From Arbacia lixula (Eukaryota; Echinodermata; Echinoidea; Arbacioida; Arbaciidae), in assembly GCA_963669155.1 (NCBI GenBank), contig OZ022595.1, positions 1,325,001-1,389,000 of the forward strand: a DNA stretch of 64,000 nucleotides, read 5' to 3'. The translations under genes and the position numbers were made by a program. Below, one piece after another: positions 25,898 through 40,334 of this stretch (positions are counted from its first letter, which is position 1; every line of letters starts with the position of its first letter). The notes below the pieces were generated by a model that saw only the letters and a program-made list of their open reading frames with translations, did not search any database and was not told the origin of the DNA.

Positions 25898-28800
25898 TTG
25901 TCTGTCTGTCCTTCTGTCTACCTATCTGTTGATCTATCTGATTTCTATCTATCTGTCTATGCATCTGTTTCCATCCATCGATCTGTCTATATATCCCTGT
26001 AGCCCATTTCAGTCCATTGCTGAAGGGGGGCCTCTTCATAAATTGGCGAGCATCAAGTTACGATTGATATTAACCCTTTCTTTTCCTTGTTTCTCAACCT
26101 CCATATGTTGTTTTTGTTTTTTTTGTTCACTAGGAGGGGGATGCAGAGATTGCAGCCAAGATGCAGGAGCTGGCCTTGGCTGAGGGAGCACTGCCCAAGC
26201 ACCTCCATGTAGCTATGTTCACAGGCAGCTCTGACACACGAATGTTGACCAACAGACAGCTGAGCAGGCATCTAGTGGGCTTGTGGGTGACCGGTAACCC
26301 AACAGCATTGGCTCTCCTCAAGAGGATACTGGTGAGTGTGGTGGAGGGGAGGGGGGAGGGGAGGTGGTGAAGGAGGGGCAGTGTTGGAGGAAGGGGGTGC
26401 TAGTGATGGTGGTGGTAAGGGTGAGTGTGACTGGTAACCCAACAGCATTGGCTCTCCTCAAGAGGATACTGGTGAGTGTAGTGGAGGGGCAGGAGGGAGG
26501 GGGAGGGGAGGTGGGGAAGGAGGGGGAGTGGTGGGGGAGGGGTGCTAGTGGTGGTGGTGGTGGTAAGGGTGAGGGTGACTGGGAACCCAACAACATTGGC
26601 TCTCCTCAAGAGGATACTGGTGAGTGTAGTGGAGGGGAGGGGGGAGGGAGAGGGGAGGTGGGGAAGGAGGGCGAGTGTGGGGAAGGGGGGGGGGGAGTGT
26701 GGGGAAGGAGGGGGAGTGTGGGGGGAGGGGGAGTGTGGGGGGAGGGGGTGCTAGTGGTGGTGGGGGTAAGGGTGAGGGTGACTGGGAACCCAACAACATT
26801 GGCTCTCCTCAAGAGGATACTGGGGAGTGTGGGGGAGGGGAGGGGGGAGGGGAGGTGGGGAAGGAGTGGGAGTGTTGGGGGAGGGGTTGCTAGTGTGGGG
26901 AAGGGGGGGGGGAGTGTGGGGAAGGAGGGGGAGTGTGGGGGGAGGGGGTGCTAGTGGTGGTGGGGGTAAGGGTGAGGGTGACATGTAACCCTGCAGCATT
27001 GGCTCTCCTCAAGAGGATACTGGTGAGTGTGGAGGAGGGAAAGGGAGAGGGGAGGTGGGGAAGGAGGGGGTGTGTTTGAGGAGGGGGGGATTAGTGTTGG
27101 TGGTGGTGATGGTGACTGGTAACCCAACAGCATTGGCTCTTCTCAAGAGGATACTGGCAAGTGTGGAGGAAAGAGAGGAAGGAGGTGTAGGGGAATTTGG
27201 AGGGAGAGGGGTAGAGGGGGACTTGTAGTGGTGAGGGTGAGGATGAGAGTGATGGTGATGATGATTGTGGTAATTACAAGGATGATGGGGATGATGAGGA
27301 TGATGAAGTGAAGGGGTGAAGGTGATGATGGTGATTACGATGAAAAGGCAGATTATAATTATGATTTTCCTCAACAACCTTAACCTGTAGCCTTTGCCCT
27401 TTGTCCTTAGACCATTGACCATTAACCTCTGAATTCTGACCTTTGACCTGTGTGCAGCCGTCGGGCCTGCTGGCGGCCCTGGACTCGGAGGACAAGGTCC
27501 CCGAGAAGGAGCGGGACATGATCCACATCCGAGACAACCTCAAGATGGCCCAAGACCAGTCCGGCAAGAGCAAGACCAACCTGCAGTGGCATCAGATCGA
27601 GAACGTGTTGCTGCACTGGAGGCAACGTGTGGGACTACAGAACAAGAAGCAGGCTACCAAGCAGGACGTAAGTCTCAACTCTAAGGGCCCAAGTCACAAA
27701 GGAGTTTATAGATTTATGCCACGATTTAAGCTTGTGGCGTACAATCAGATATGTGTGCTTAATTGAATGTGTACACTTCATATAGGTCCAATAATGAATT
27801 TGTGCGTTTTGCGTAAAGGGCTTAATTTACACAAGTTGCTACGGTTCAGACCACTAAGACCCGAATTTTCAAAGGATTTCTAGATTTAGACCACGGTTTA
27901 AGCAAATATAATGGCGTATAATCAGATATGTGCATGTAATTTAGCGCATACACTTCATCAAGTTTAAATAATGAATGTGCTGCATTTTGCATAGATGGCC
28001 AAATTTACTTAAGTTAGTGAGATTTAGATCAAATTTTTAAAAATCAAATTGATTTAAATAAACCGTGGTTTAAACCATTGTAACTAGTTTGACTGAAGCA
28101 CCCTACGCAAAATGCACGCATCCATTATTAGACCTTTTTTGAAGTGTACACACTACATCAAGCACACTTATCTGCTTATATGCCAACGAATTTGCTTAAA
28201 CCATGGTTTAAATATAAAACCCCTTTGTGAATTTTTGTCCTTTATGTGCCTTATCTCTAAAGACTGAAAAAGTTCTTCTTACACAATTGGGATATTTACC
28301 TGTTTTAGGTGAGCTGTTGCAAACTGGATTTGTTCTTCTTAGACCTCATGACAAGTGAGTCCGTGTATATCTTGTCTCCATCAGTGGCATGAAGTAATTT
28401 AATTAACTGGTCAGAGGTCTGTGGAAGCAAAGAGATCCAGCAAAGCTTACCTAAAACAATCTCCAGGGCCCCGTAACATAATTGCAAATTTCAAAGATAA
28501 ATTCTGATTGGTTAATGGTCAGTCTTTTGAACAAAAAGTGCATGCAACAATGATGTTGATTGGCCATTGCCATTTTGCGATTGATCGCAAACCTTTATGT
28601 TACTGGGCCCTGATTGTGTAAAAAGAACTATAGCATACCGAAGTGTGACGTTATACACTCTACTGTTGTGGCCCAGTGAGAGACTCACTTGAGAGAAACC
28701 TGCATAACAATGCTGCCCTACTCTGACAAAAGGAAGCAACTAACTTCAGAGACTTTTCTTGTAAATGAGCAAAATGTGTCTGTCACTTGCATTGGCATCA

Positions 28801-31800
28801 GTGCAACACCACATCATGTCAGATTAAATATCTAGCAGCAAGAGGAATATTTCTTGTCCAGATTTTGGCTGTATGTAGGGAATGCTGGGTACAATCTAAG
28901 AATACCAATAATCCAGATTTGAGTGATTTGTCACTTGCTTCCTTTATTCAGAGTAGGGCAGAATGGAAATGACAACACCACTTCAGTACTTGGTAAAGGT
29001 ACTCACATGTCTTACAGAGCTGCCTATATGTACTGCCCTACTCTGACAAAAGGAAGCAAGTGACAAATCACTAAAATCTGGGTTAATGCTATTCTTAGAT
29101 GGTACCCAGACCCAGCATTCCCTACATCTGGCCAAAATCTGGACAAGAAATATTCATCTTGCTGTGAGATATTGAATCTAACATGATGTGGTGTTGCACT
29201 GATGCCAATGCAAATGACAGACACATTTCGCTCATTTACAAGAAAAGTCTCGAATGTTAAATGCTTCCTTTTGTCAGATTAGGGCAGTGTATGTCTAGCA
29301 CAAACAAGGGTTTACTGTTCTTGGGCCGTTGAGGCATTTTTGCACAAGTAGCACACACACACTTTCCATAGAGCTTTAATTTGTCTGGCACTGAAAGGAT
29401 TCAGACACATGTTCTTCTCACCCATGTGCACCATGAGCTGAGCTGCCAACTGTTCATTTTTTGCAATATTTAGTACTTTTTTTTAAAGTATCAAATGCTT
29501 GTGATTAAGAGTAATATGCCTCAAAATACTTTTTTTTTGGTGAATGCTTCTATTTGAAAAGATTGAAAATACAAGTTTTGAAGCAAAAATACTGTCTTTT
29601 AGACTAAAAACGATGTTTTTCATTCGTAAGAGGTTGGCATCTTTGCATGAGCGCCATCACCATTGTTTATGTGTCCTTTGGCACACGCAATGCACACAAA
29701 TCCTATAGGGCAGGGACAGATATGTATAAAACCTTACATGCCTAGTTGGAAGTAAAAATGCATGCAGCTGAATGCACTTTAGATATTACGTAGGCTCAGT
29801 AAGGTTTCATGACTATGGCCCTAGCAATTTGACTGGCTCATAGATGATTAAAGGGATAGTTCACCCTGATGATAAGTTAATTTCAATAAAACGATACACA
29901 TAAATGAAACATATTAGTGAAGGTTCGATGAAAATCCGTCAAAGGATAAGAAAGTACTGGTTTTTTTAAATTTCAATTTTGTGACGTTACATGCGAGGTG
30001 CTCTCACATATATTGTGTGCAGTTTAATTCCATAAATTGCCCTTTTTCTGTTTGTGACAAAGAAGAAATTGATATCGTAAAGGTATGTGTGTAAAAACGT
30101 ATCTCTAATGGTGTATCAAATGCCAGGTTAAAGGATGCATATCTTTTTGAGAAAATAGACCAAAAAATGTACATAACGTATGGGAGAGCACCTTGCTAGT
30201 GACGTCTCAAAATTTCAATTTCAAAAGATCACAACTTTCTTAACTTTTGACGAACTTTCAGTGAACCTTTACTTATATGTTCCTTTCATGTGTCTGCTTT
30301 TATTTCAACCAACTTAATTTCAGGGTAAAATATTCCTGTAATAAACTTCTTCTCGTTCTTTGCATACTTTGGTATTTCATGTTTTTGCATGATACTGTGG
30401 GCCATACTCTCTGTGGGTATGTGCTAGATATCATTAGGTGCGAGATAGTTAATTTGCATTTTCTGTATTTCTTTGTGGGTGAATTGCTGAATATGCACTT
30501 CCACTGCATATATCGAATCATGCATGCTGCAAAAAAGTGCAAAGCCAAAATGATATATATTCCATTTATGCAATGTAGTCCAAATGCATTTCTTATACTT
30601 CCAGTTTCTTCTTCCAGATGAATTCATTGCAAAAGTATAATCCATACTTGTGCTTTTATCTCCTCACATCTCACAACAAAAATGCTGCTTTTAATAAGCT
30701 CAGTAAAATGAGATATTCTAAATGAACAATGTGCATGAAAGACATATTATACATTGTGAGCTATCAAGATAAGTGCCATTTATGTTAAAGGAACAAAGTT
30801 TGCATGCAAAATTTCTCAGTATTTCTTCTATATGTCCTCTGGGCTACTCTTTCCTAAACCTGTCATCATTTTCTTTTATTTGTGTGTTCATTTGTTTCAT
30901 AGAATTCCTTCTTTCCTATTGTACTTGTGTTTAGTTCTGCAAGAAATATTTCATGAGTTACAGCAAGGAAAGATGACTGTATGTTGCATGCAGCATTGTT
31001 TTATAACATCTGACTAGTTTTCACCCCACCTAAAGATGATCACAATCGATGATATATCATCTGGTTTCTCTGCTCATGTGATAGCATGTATTATGCATAT
31101 TGAAAAAAAAAATGTCAGAAAAAATACATTCGTCACAACATGCAAACAGAGAATGTGCCGAAAAACGTTGCATGCTCCTGTTTGAATCAGTCCTAACATT
31201 TGAAATACCTTTTCTGCATGACAAATTTGACGAGGAAATAATTAAGTAATTCACATACCATTTCGAAAGTGAATTAGGGTATAGAACAGTGTTTTTTTTA
31301 ATTCTTTTCTTTACTCCATCATCACCAACTTGCATTTGCCCACTTTTCTCTCGCTCACATAACTGACTGACTGCTTTCTGCCATTCAAACGGCCAGCCCA
31401 ACATGGTAAGAACTCACACCCTTTTCCTGGGGCCTGTTGCATGTAAATTGTCAGTTATTGTAACTACCATGGACACAGCAAATGAGCTCTGAGCATTGGA
31501 GCTGTTGCATAAGTAGTTAGATTGAATAGTTAGTTACAATGATTGAAAATTTGTATTCAACATGGCCCTAATATTCTATGCCTGTACCATAAAGAGAAGC
31601 TGTTTTATTATCAATCTGTTTATCGTAAGTTTGCTAACAATTGTAAATCTTTTATCACACAGAAGTTTTAACAGAAATTCATCATGACTTTCATGTAGAA
31701 AATTGCGCTGATTTGTGTTATGGAGAGGCGCAATATATTGCAAAGGAGCAAAAAGCACTCTTACGCTTATTCGTTAGGATGATTCTGTGATAATCTATAA

Positions 31801-34800
31801 AAAGAATACTGCGCTCTATATACTTCCTTGTATCAAATGTAATAATCCCCAAAACCTGTTAACATCTAACCTTAATCTCTGAACGGCTCTTTCCAAAGCT
31901 CTTGGAAAAGAATTCACCCACTAGAAATTCACCCACTAGAAATTCACCCGATAGTGTATAGCAGGTTTGTGCGTTTATATATGGAGTTAGCATCCCTACA
32001 TGTCATTTTGATATGAATTGTGTTTATTGCTCCCATAGAAACCAATTGTGCTCAGGAAAAGGAGGCAGAGGATAAAGAGCGAAGCCAACTGGTTACTCTT
32101 CTACTACAAGTAAGTCTTAAATCTTGATTTGTTCCGTGCTTCTCAAAATCAATCATTTACCAGGAAATACCTTTCCAATTTATAGAAAATCAGTAGATTT
32201 TCTTAGCCATGGATCACTAATAATCTGTGTGCTTCACATTAAATGTGCTGTGTACTTCTTGAAATTAGATGCTATATTCAGTCTGGTAAGGATAGAAATA
32301 GGACTGGGGAGAGATGCCGAAGCCTCCTTGTATTAACATTGGGTGAAGAATTGGGTGAAAAAGACCGCATTGGTATATTTTTATATTTCAATTGAAATAC
32401 ACAAAATGCATACAATTGAGTATAAAGTATATAGTATAGTATATTGTTAATTATCCTTTACAGGAAATTCCTCACCGCCTTGTTCATGTACAAAAATAAA
32501 TACCCTATACATAAACATAGCATTATATAACATTAACATAAACATACATAAAAATAATACAAACATACATTATTTATGAACAAAATTATTTGCAATTAGC
32601 TACTATCAATGTTAATGGTAATGCTTTTGATTGGATATATTTCTTTCTTCCTCTCAGGTTTAACAAAGACCATGCTCTTCCCAATCTGATATGGAACTAC
32701 AAGGTAAGTGCATGATCATTCAGCAAATAGTTGTGTCAACACTATTGCTTAGAAATGATGTATTTGTAAAAAATGTGTGATGTATTTTAGTGAGAATATT
32801 GCCTCTGCAATATATTACCTGCAGGCTTTTTTTCTTGCAAATTGGACAGTTTATTTTGTTGGTGGCTATATTGTTGAATATATGTGATTGCATATAAATG
32901 CAATGATATTTGCCGATTGGGACCTCATTTGCAGTCACACCTGGTCTTTATGAAGAGGTTACTTTGATAGAGGTTTCAGTGAAAACCATTGTTCAGGGGA
33001 AACAAAGCGTGTCGTCTGTCTAGACGGGTAGTCGCCAAAGCAGGCATCAGTGTAGTATAGGCTCTATATCAGAACTGTGTTATTATTGCACACATAAAAT
33101 GTGTTTTCTGTTTATTTTAACTTCTTCATTACACGTGTATCTAACTGATATTTTCGTTTAATTCAATTCAATTCAATGATGGTTTATTAGAATTTCTTTT
33201 TATACAAGTACATGAATGGCAGGTTAACAACTGAATTGATCATATATACCAAACCTGAAGCTTATGGAAATACTGTCATGTTTTGTTACCTTTTGCTGTT
33301 TTTTTTTATGAAGTAATGAAATAAAAACAAATTCAATTCAAATCAATTTCAATCATGACTCGCCTTTCCAGACGAGGGAAGAGCTGAGGCAAGCGCTGGA
33401 GAATGAGATGCGGGCCTTCAACGTAGACCGTGAGCTCGGAGCTAGTCACATCATCTCCTGGAACCACAACGAATTTGAGGTACCGTACCTGTGCCTGCAG
33501 GAGGAGATCAAGATTGGGGACTACTACCTGCGCCTACTGCTGGAGGCAGACGAGAGCAATGAGGAGATCGCAGCAATCAAGCAGTCGTAAGCTCACACTT
33601 AGCCATTTATTCAACAGATATTGACTGGTAGAGGGAAATATGAAAATATTGACTGAAAGGAGGAATGTTATAGTGATATTGACTGGTAGGGTAATATACA
33701 GATATCAACTGGTAGGGGGAATACAGATATTGACTGGTAGGGGGAATATTACACAGATATCAACTGGTAGGGAGGGGGGGGGGGAATATCACATTCAAGC
33801 AAGTTATATTTTCATGAGGAAATGACCTTTCCCCATAAAACTTTGTTGTGGTTGCGGGACATAGAATAATGACATTGTACTAGATTGATAATGTCATCCT
33901 GTTTGCTTTTGGCGTCTTCAGGTATGAGTTCTTCAACGACCTGTACCACCGGTTCCTCCTCACTACTAAGATCCCCATGAAGTGCATGTGTCTGCAGGCC
34001 ATGGCCGTGGTGTACGGCAAGTGCTTTGAGGAGATCGGTGCCTTCAACGACACCAAGTACATCGTGCAGATGCTGGACAGGGTAGGTACAGCGACTGAGA
34101 TACTCTTGGTCCCATTCGATATCTTTTCAATAAAATATGCGGAAAGAAACTATATGTATAATGAAAAGGTAGCAGGTTTTTTTTTTTAAAAAGCTAAGGC
34201 TGGAGAGAAATAAATAACACCTTTTAGTATGAAAGTTTTATTTAACATAAATAACAAATACAAAGCAAGATTACTGTGTACACAGTAAGTACATTACATA
34301 AATTCTTCAGTGTTCACAACACTAAGCGCACAGAGTTTCTTACAATTCTATCTCTATGTGTAGCTTCATTGTGAATAGAAGCATCAACAAATTTGTTCTT
34401 CTTTGATTCACGGCTAAAATGATTCATTACTAGTTGAACAAATTTCCTCAAGTGTCTGGCTCTGTAAGAAGTTTAACCATTTCTATGTATTTTCTGTATC
34501 ATTTCATTCTGTATTATTATACTGTATTTCTTGGTACGTCTTTCATTCTTGTGACAGAGCACAGACAAGCAGGAGAGGGACCGGCTCGTTCTCTTCCTCA
34601 ACCGCCTGCTCAACCACATCCGCAACGTCAGACTCCTCATCGACGCAGGCGGCATCAGGGTGCTCGTCGACCTCCTCACCCTTGCTCATCTTCACATCTC
34701 CAGGGCGGTCGTCCCCATGCAGGTGAGTCTACCGTGTATTCTATTAAAGACAGCCTGTCCCTTTTTCAGATCACCACAAAACCATCAAAACATTAGCAAA

Positions 34801-37800
34801 ACATATAGAGAAGTGTTAGCAAGCTGTATATTCATAATTTGAAACTGATACGTAGTGTAAAATTCAAATAATGCACTTAAACAACGTCTGATTAATAGTC
34901 TTTACCTCAGGCTCTGAGCAGTTTGTGTTGAAATATCTGCTTTATTGATTAATCTGTTTATTAAATTTCAAAACACATTATAAAAATATTGTTCTATAGA
35001 AGGAATCATTTCCAAAGTTTGTTTATTACTCATAAAATTAGGATTTCACACGTGCATAATAACCACATAGATACTGTAACAAAGACTAATGCTTTTTTCG
35101 TAGTACGAAAAAAGTCAGTTTGAAATTTAACGGCTTAAATTTTTACATACACAGAAAGCTTCAACATGCTATATTCTTAGAAATGGTCTTGAATCACATT
35201 TTCTTCAATTTAGGATCGTGATAGACGATTTCAAATTTTAAGCTTGCAAAAGGGACGGACAATCTTTAAGGTGCTGTACCGATTGACTGATCATGTTGCT
35301 CCACAACTTTCTATCTCTAGCCTTCTCTATAATTTGTACTCTTCGATCCTCTTCTCCTCTCTCTTGAAACAGCATACTCCCAGAAAATGATGTCAGAATC
35401 TTGGTCGTGGTACTTGGTACCAGTAGGGCAAAAAATATACTGGGGTTTATCAGATTGAAAAGTGTTTTTTAGTAAACTTACTTAATGTGAAAATTATTAC
35501 AAAATGTAAATGCTTTGTGTTAAATTTTCTTATTTTGTTTGTGTGACTGCCTTTTATAGAGCAATGTGATTGAAGCAGCTCCAGATTCCATGATATCATC
35601 TGAGAAGGAGTGGTACTATGGCAACGGGCCACGGGAGAGATTAGGGCCGTACAGCTACAGTGAGGTGAGTACACCCTTAGATGGACAGTGATCATTAGGA
35701 GGATGCTGACTGTCTGATGGTGATGATGATGATGATTTTGATGATGATGGTTGTGGTAGTGATGGTGATGATAGTGGTGATGATGGTGATTATAATGGGG
35801 ATGATAGCAATGTTTATGATGATGATTTTGATGATGATGGTTGTGGTAGTGATGGTGATGATGATGATGGTTGTGGTAGTGATGGTGATACTATGGTACT
35901 ATGGCAATGGGCCACGGGAGAGACTAGGGCCGTACAGCTACAGTGAGGTGAGTACAACATTAGATGGACAGTGATGATTAGGAGGATGCTGACTGTCTGA
36001 CGGTGATGATGATGATGACTTTGATGATGATGGTTGTGGTAGTGATGGTGATGATAGTGGTGATGATGGTTGTGGTAGTGATGGTGATGATAGTGGTGAT
36101 GATGGTTATTATAATGGGGATGATGGCGATGATTATGAAGATTATGATGATGGTAACGAAGATGTTGATGATAGTGATAATGGTGGTTATGATGGTGATG
36201 GTAATGATGAGGTGATAGTGGAGAGGATTATGTAAGATAAAAAAGATGATAGTAATGATTATGGAGATACCAAAGATGATAAACATAGTGAGTAGGAGAA
36301 TGACGATGAAGTTGAAGATGAAGATTGATAATGGTGAAGATACCGAAGATAATAGAGATAGCGAGAAAAGGAATAGAGATGATGTTGAAGACGATGACAA
36401 TGACAATGATAGTAATGATTATGATTATGAAGATACCAAAGATAATAAACATAGTGAGTAGGAGAATGACGATGAAGTTGAAGATGAAGAGTGATAATGG
36501 TGAAGATACCGAAGATAATAGAGATAGCAAGAAAAGGAATGAGAGATAATAATGAAGACGACGACAATGACAAAGACGAAGATGAAAACGATAATGATGG
36601 TGATAAAGATGAAGATAACAATGATAATGATAGGATGGTAAGATAGAAGAAGCAATAGTAATAATGGTGAAGATGCAGAAGATGATTAAGATAGCAAGAA
36701 GAAGAATGAAGACAAAGACGATGACATTGACATTGCATGAAGATCCCAATAATTCCTCCTGTTCACCCCCCCATCCTATCTTCAGATGAAGGACCTGTGG
36801 GAGGAGGGCGCCCTCAATGCCAAGACGCGTTGCTGGGCCCAGGGCCTTGAGGGCTGGAAACCGCTGCACACCATCCCTCAGCTCAAGTGGAACATCCTGG
36901 CCACAGGCACGGCCGTCATGAATGAGAGCGACCTGGCCACGCTTGTCCTCAACATGCTCATCAAGATCTGCGACTACTTCCCCAGCAGGTGAGCGCATAA
37001 TCCCTCCTTCCTAGTACTACTTGAAAAAGGAAACATCGCGGATCAAGATGGAATTGAAAAACAAAAGTCAAATTTACAAAGAAATTGTAGGCATACACCC
37101 AGTATTAAGGATAGTATGCTCCATCCTCTAATTGAATGAAAAACAAGTCAGAAAAAAATCTTGGAACCAGACGGGATTTGAACCTGCAATCTACTGCTTA
37201 TCGAGCAGCAACTTAACCACGCCAGATATTTCTAGTTCACGGATCAAGACACGACAACATGGAAACAAATACCGAAGAGCCTCATTTCATCTGACTCATT
37301 AATATTCATGTGTAGTCTGCCGTAAGGACCATGTGGCTAGATTTTAGTGAAAGGGCTCTCTGGGGTAATTTCAATTTACAAAGAAATTTTAGTCAAATTG
37401 TGTTAAATTATGTTAAATTATGTCAAATTGTGTTAATTTTATTAGAAGCAAGACTTGGACATTTTAATCCTTTGGATATCTAATGTGATTTTTTTTTATT
37501 TTTGACAAATTTGGGTCTAAAGATATGTGTGTATCAGATAATTCAACATTATCCTTATTGTACACTGCTGATTGGTGCTGAGTATTATGACTTAAGCAAA
37601 TGGGACACCCTGTCTTTAAATAACATATGTAAATAACATATGTTGTGATGGATAAGTTCTTTGTTGCATGCCAATATGTTGTACTTTGAGAGCTGTTTAC
37701 GGTGCAATCATTTGTTTCTGCCTGCACTATTATTTGTTTTTTTTATGGCTTAGTCCACTCTTATTTTAAAGTTCTTTTTTGATATATGTTATCTCTGATG

Positions 37801-39314
37801 TTCATGTTTATTGTTATTCTGGTTATTGCAATTGTTGATTCTTGTCTCATAATTTGTATATATTTTTTAAAGATAAGTGAGAATAAAACTGAGCGTAACT
37901 GAAGAGCTGTGATGTGGTTATACTTGTAGGGATGTTGATGACGGTTGTTGCAATTGTTGATTCTTGTCTCATAATTTCTATATATTTTTTAAGGATAAGT
38001 GAGAATAAAACTGAGCGTAACTGAAGACCTGTGATGTGGTTATACTTGCAGGGATGTTGATGACGCCATCATCCGACCGCTGCCCAAACCCAAGCGAATG
38101 CTGACTGAAGCTGTCAACCTGCCACACCTAGTCCAGGTAGGTCTCCCAGGGAGGGCATCCACACATTCTATTAGGTGTTAACCTACCCCCCCCCCCCTAT
38201 CAGTCCTTCATAGGACAGACACCAACAGTCCTTTTTAGGACTACTACAACTTCCAGAACGAATCAAATCCCTCCTTTTCCCACATCGTGTACCATAAATG
38301 TCTAGTATAAGGTGTTAACCTGTTGCTCGTGGTTTTATAATCTGGCTTCTTTTAACCTGGTCCAGTTAAGGGAATCAACATTTGCCATGGAACTGCAGTA
38401 ACCAAAGGGGTGTGGCTTAATTGCACCCTATGAGGAATTTGAAGTTTATTCCTAGCCTGTCATATCTTAGCGCTGCTTAGTATCTGAGTGGAGAAAAGCC
38501 AGCTCATAAATAGCAGGCTCAGTAAAGAATGGGTTTAGAAAAAGAGATCTTGACACTTTGGAAAATAATTTAAATGAAATTGTAACTCAAATCAAGCTGA
38601 AATCTACCTTAAAGTCAAAGGACGTCAATTTTTTTTAGTGTGATATCATTTGAGCATATAATCAAGACAACTGGTTCTAAATTATGCAAGAAGAGCAAGC
38701 AGCAGTGATCACAGCGGATACTCTAATTGGGTTTGCCCGACACTACCCCGCTAGACAATATTGGACTGGTAAACCTCTCACCCTAGAGTGATTCTGTTTA
38801 GAACCAGGGCCCTGTTGCATAAAACTTATCATTGATTGTAACTTTGCTATCAATGGCAACTTCTATGGAAACCTTTGATTTGATTGGCTGTTGAGCGATG
38901 TTACCATGGTAGTTACCATTGATGACAGAGTTACCATTAATGGTAAGTTTTATGCAACAGGGCCCAGATATACTAACAACATGCTCATATGACGACACCA
39001 CTTGGGTACCCTATGAAAGATGACTCTATCCTGAGTCCTTACCACTTGGGTACCCTATGAAAGATGACTCTACCCTGAGTCCTTACCACTTGAGTACCCT
39101 ATGAAAGATGACTCTATCCTGAGTCCTTGTATTTCCCTGCAGCTGCTGCTGACCTTTGACCCCATCCTGGTGGAGAAGGTATCAGTCCTGCTCTACAACA
39201 TCGTGCAGGATAACCCTCAGCTGCCACGCCTCTATCTCACCGGCGTCTTCTTCTTCATCATGATGTACACTGGATCAAATGTGCTTCCTCTAGCATGGTC
39301 AGTATGTTTGTCTT

Positions 39315-39347
<33 letters not shown>

Positions 39348-39436
39348 ATGTCTGTATGTCTGTATATCTCACCGTCATCTTCTTCTTCATCATGATGTAC
39401 ACCGGATCAAATGTGCTTCCTCTAGCATGGTCAGTA

Positions 39437-39467
<31 letters not shown>

Positions 39468-40139
39468 ATGTCTGTATATCTCACCGTCATCTTCTTCTTC
39501 ATCATGATGTACACCGGATCAAATGTGCTTCCTCTAGCATGGTCAGTATGTTTGTCTGTCTGTCTGTCTGTCTGTCTATCTGTCTATCTATCTATATATT
39601 TCACCGGCATCTTCTTCTACATCATGATGTACACTACCTCAAATGTGCTCCCTCTCGCATAGTGAATCTGTCTGTCTATCTGTCTGTCTGTCTGTCTGTA
39701 TATCTCACCGGCATCTACTTCTTCATCATTATGTACACCTGCTCAATCATGCTTCCTCTCGCATGGTGAGTATGTCTTTCTGTCTGCTTATATATTTTAC
39801 GGGCATCTACTTCTCCATCGTGATGTACACCGGCTCAAACGTACTTCCTCTTATTAAAGAAACATATCAAAATGGCACTTACAAACCATTAGGGTATGAA
39901 TGTGTGGAACATTACTTTCACAAGAATCCAAGTGAGCCAGCTGTTCATTGTGCAGTGATGTTGAGAAAACTTACCCTCATTTCATTTCATTGCCTGATAT
40001 TCTGTCTTCATTCACAGGTTCCTGAAGTATGCACACATGAGACAAGCCTTCAGATCAGAAGAGGTATGAACCCGGTTTGAATCTTTCATTGAGGATCATG
40101 CTAATAGTGAAAGGGGGAGGAGAGGAGGATTAGGAAGAG

Positions 40140-40195
<56 letters not shown>

Positions 40196-40274
40196 AGAAG
40201 AGGTATGAACTCGTTTTGAATCTTTCAATGAGAATCATGCTTAAAGTGAAAGGGGGGGAGGAGGATTAGGAGAT

Positions 40275-40334
<60 letters not shown>

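Noticed and set aside
36228..36998. 256-residue minus-strand frame
   Set aside because: Antisense of exon 26 joined to antisense of the GAT-rich array; no family resemblance.
37160..37230. tRNA gene on the minus strand
   Set aside because: B box is good but no paired acceptor stem was found; SINE-like.
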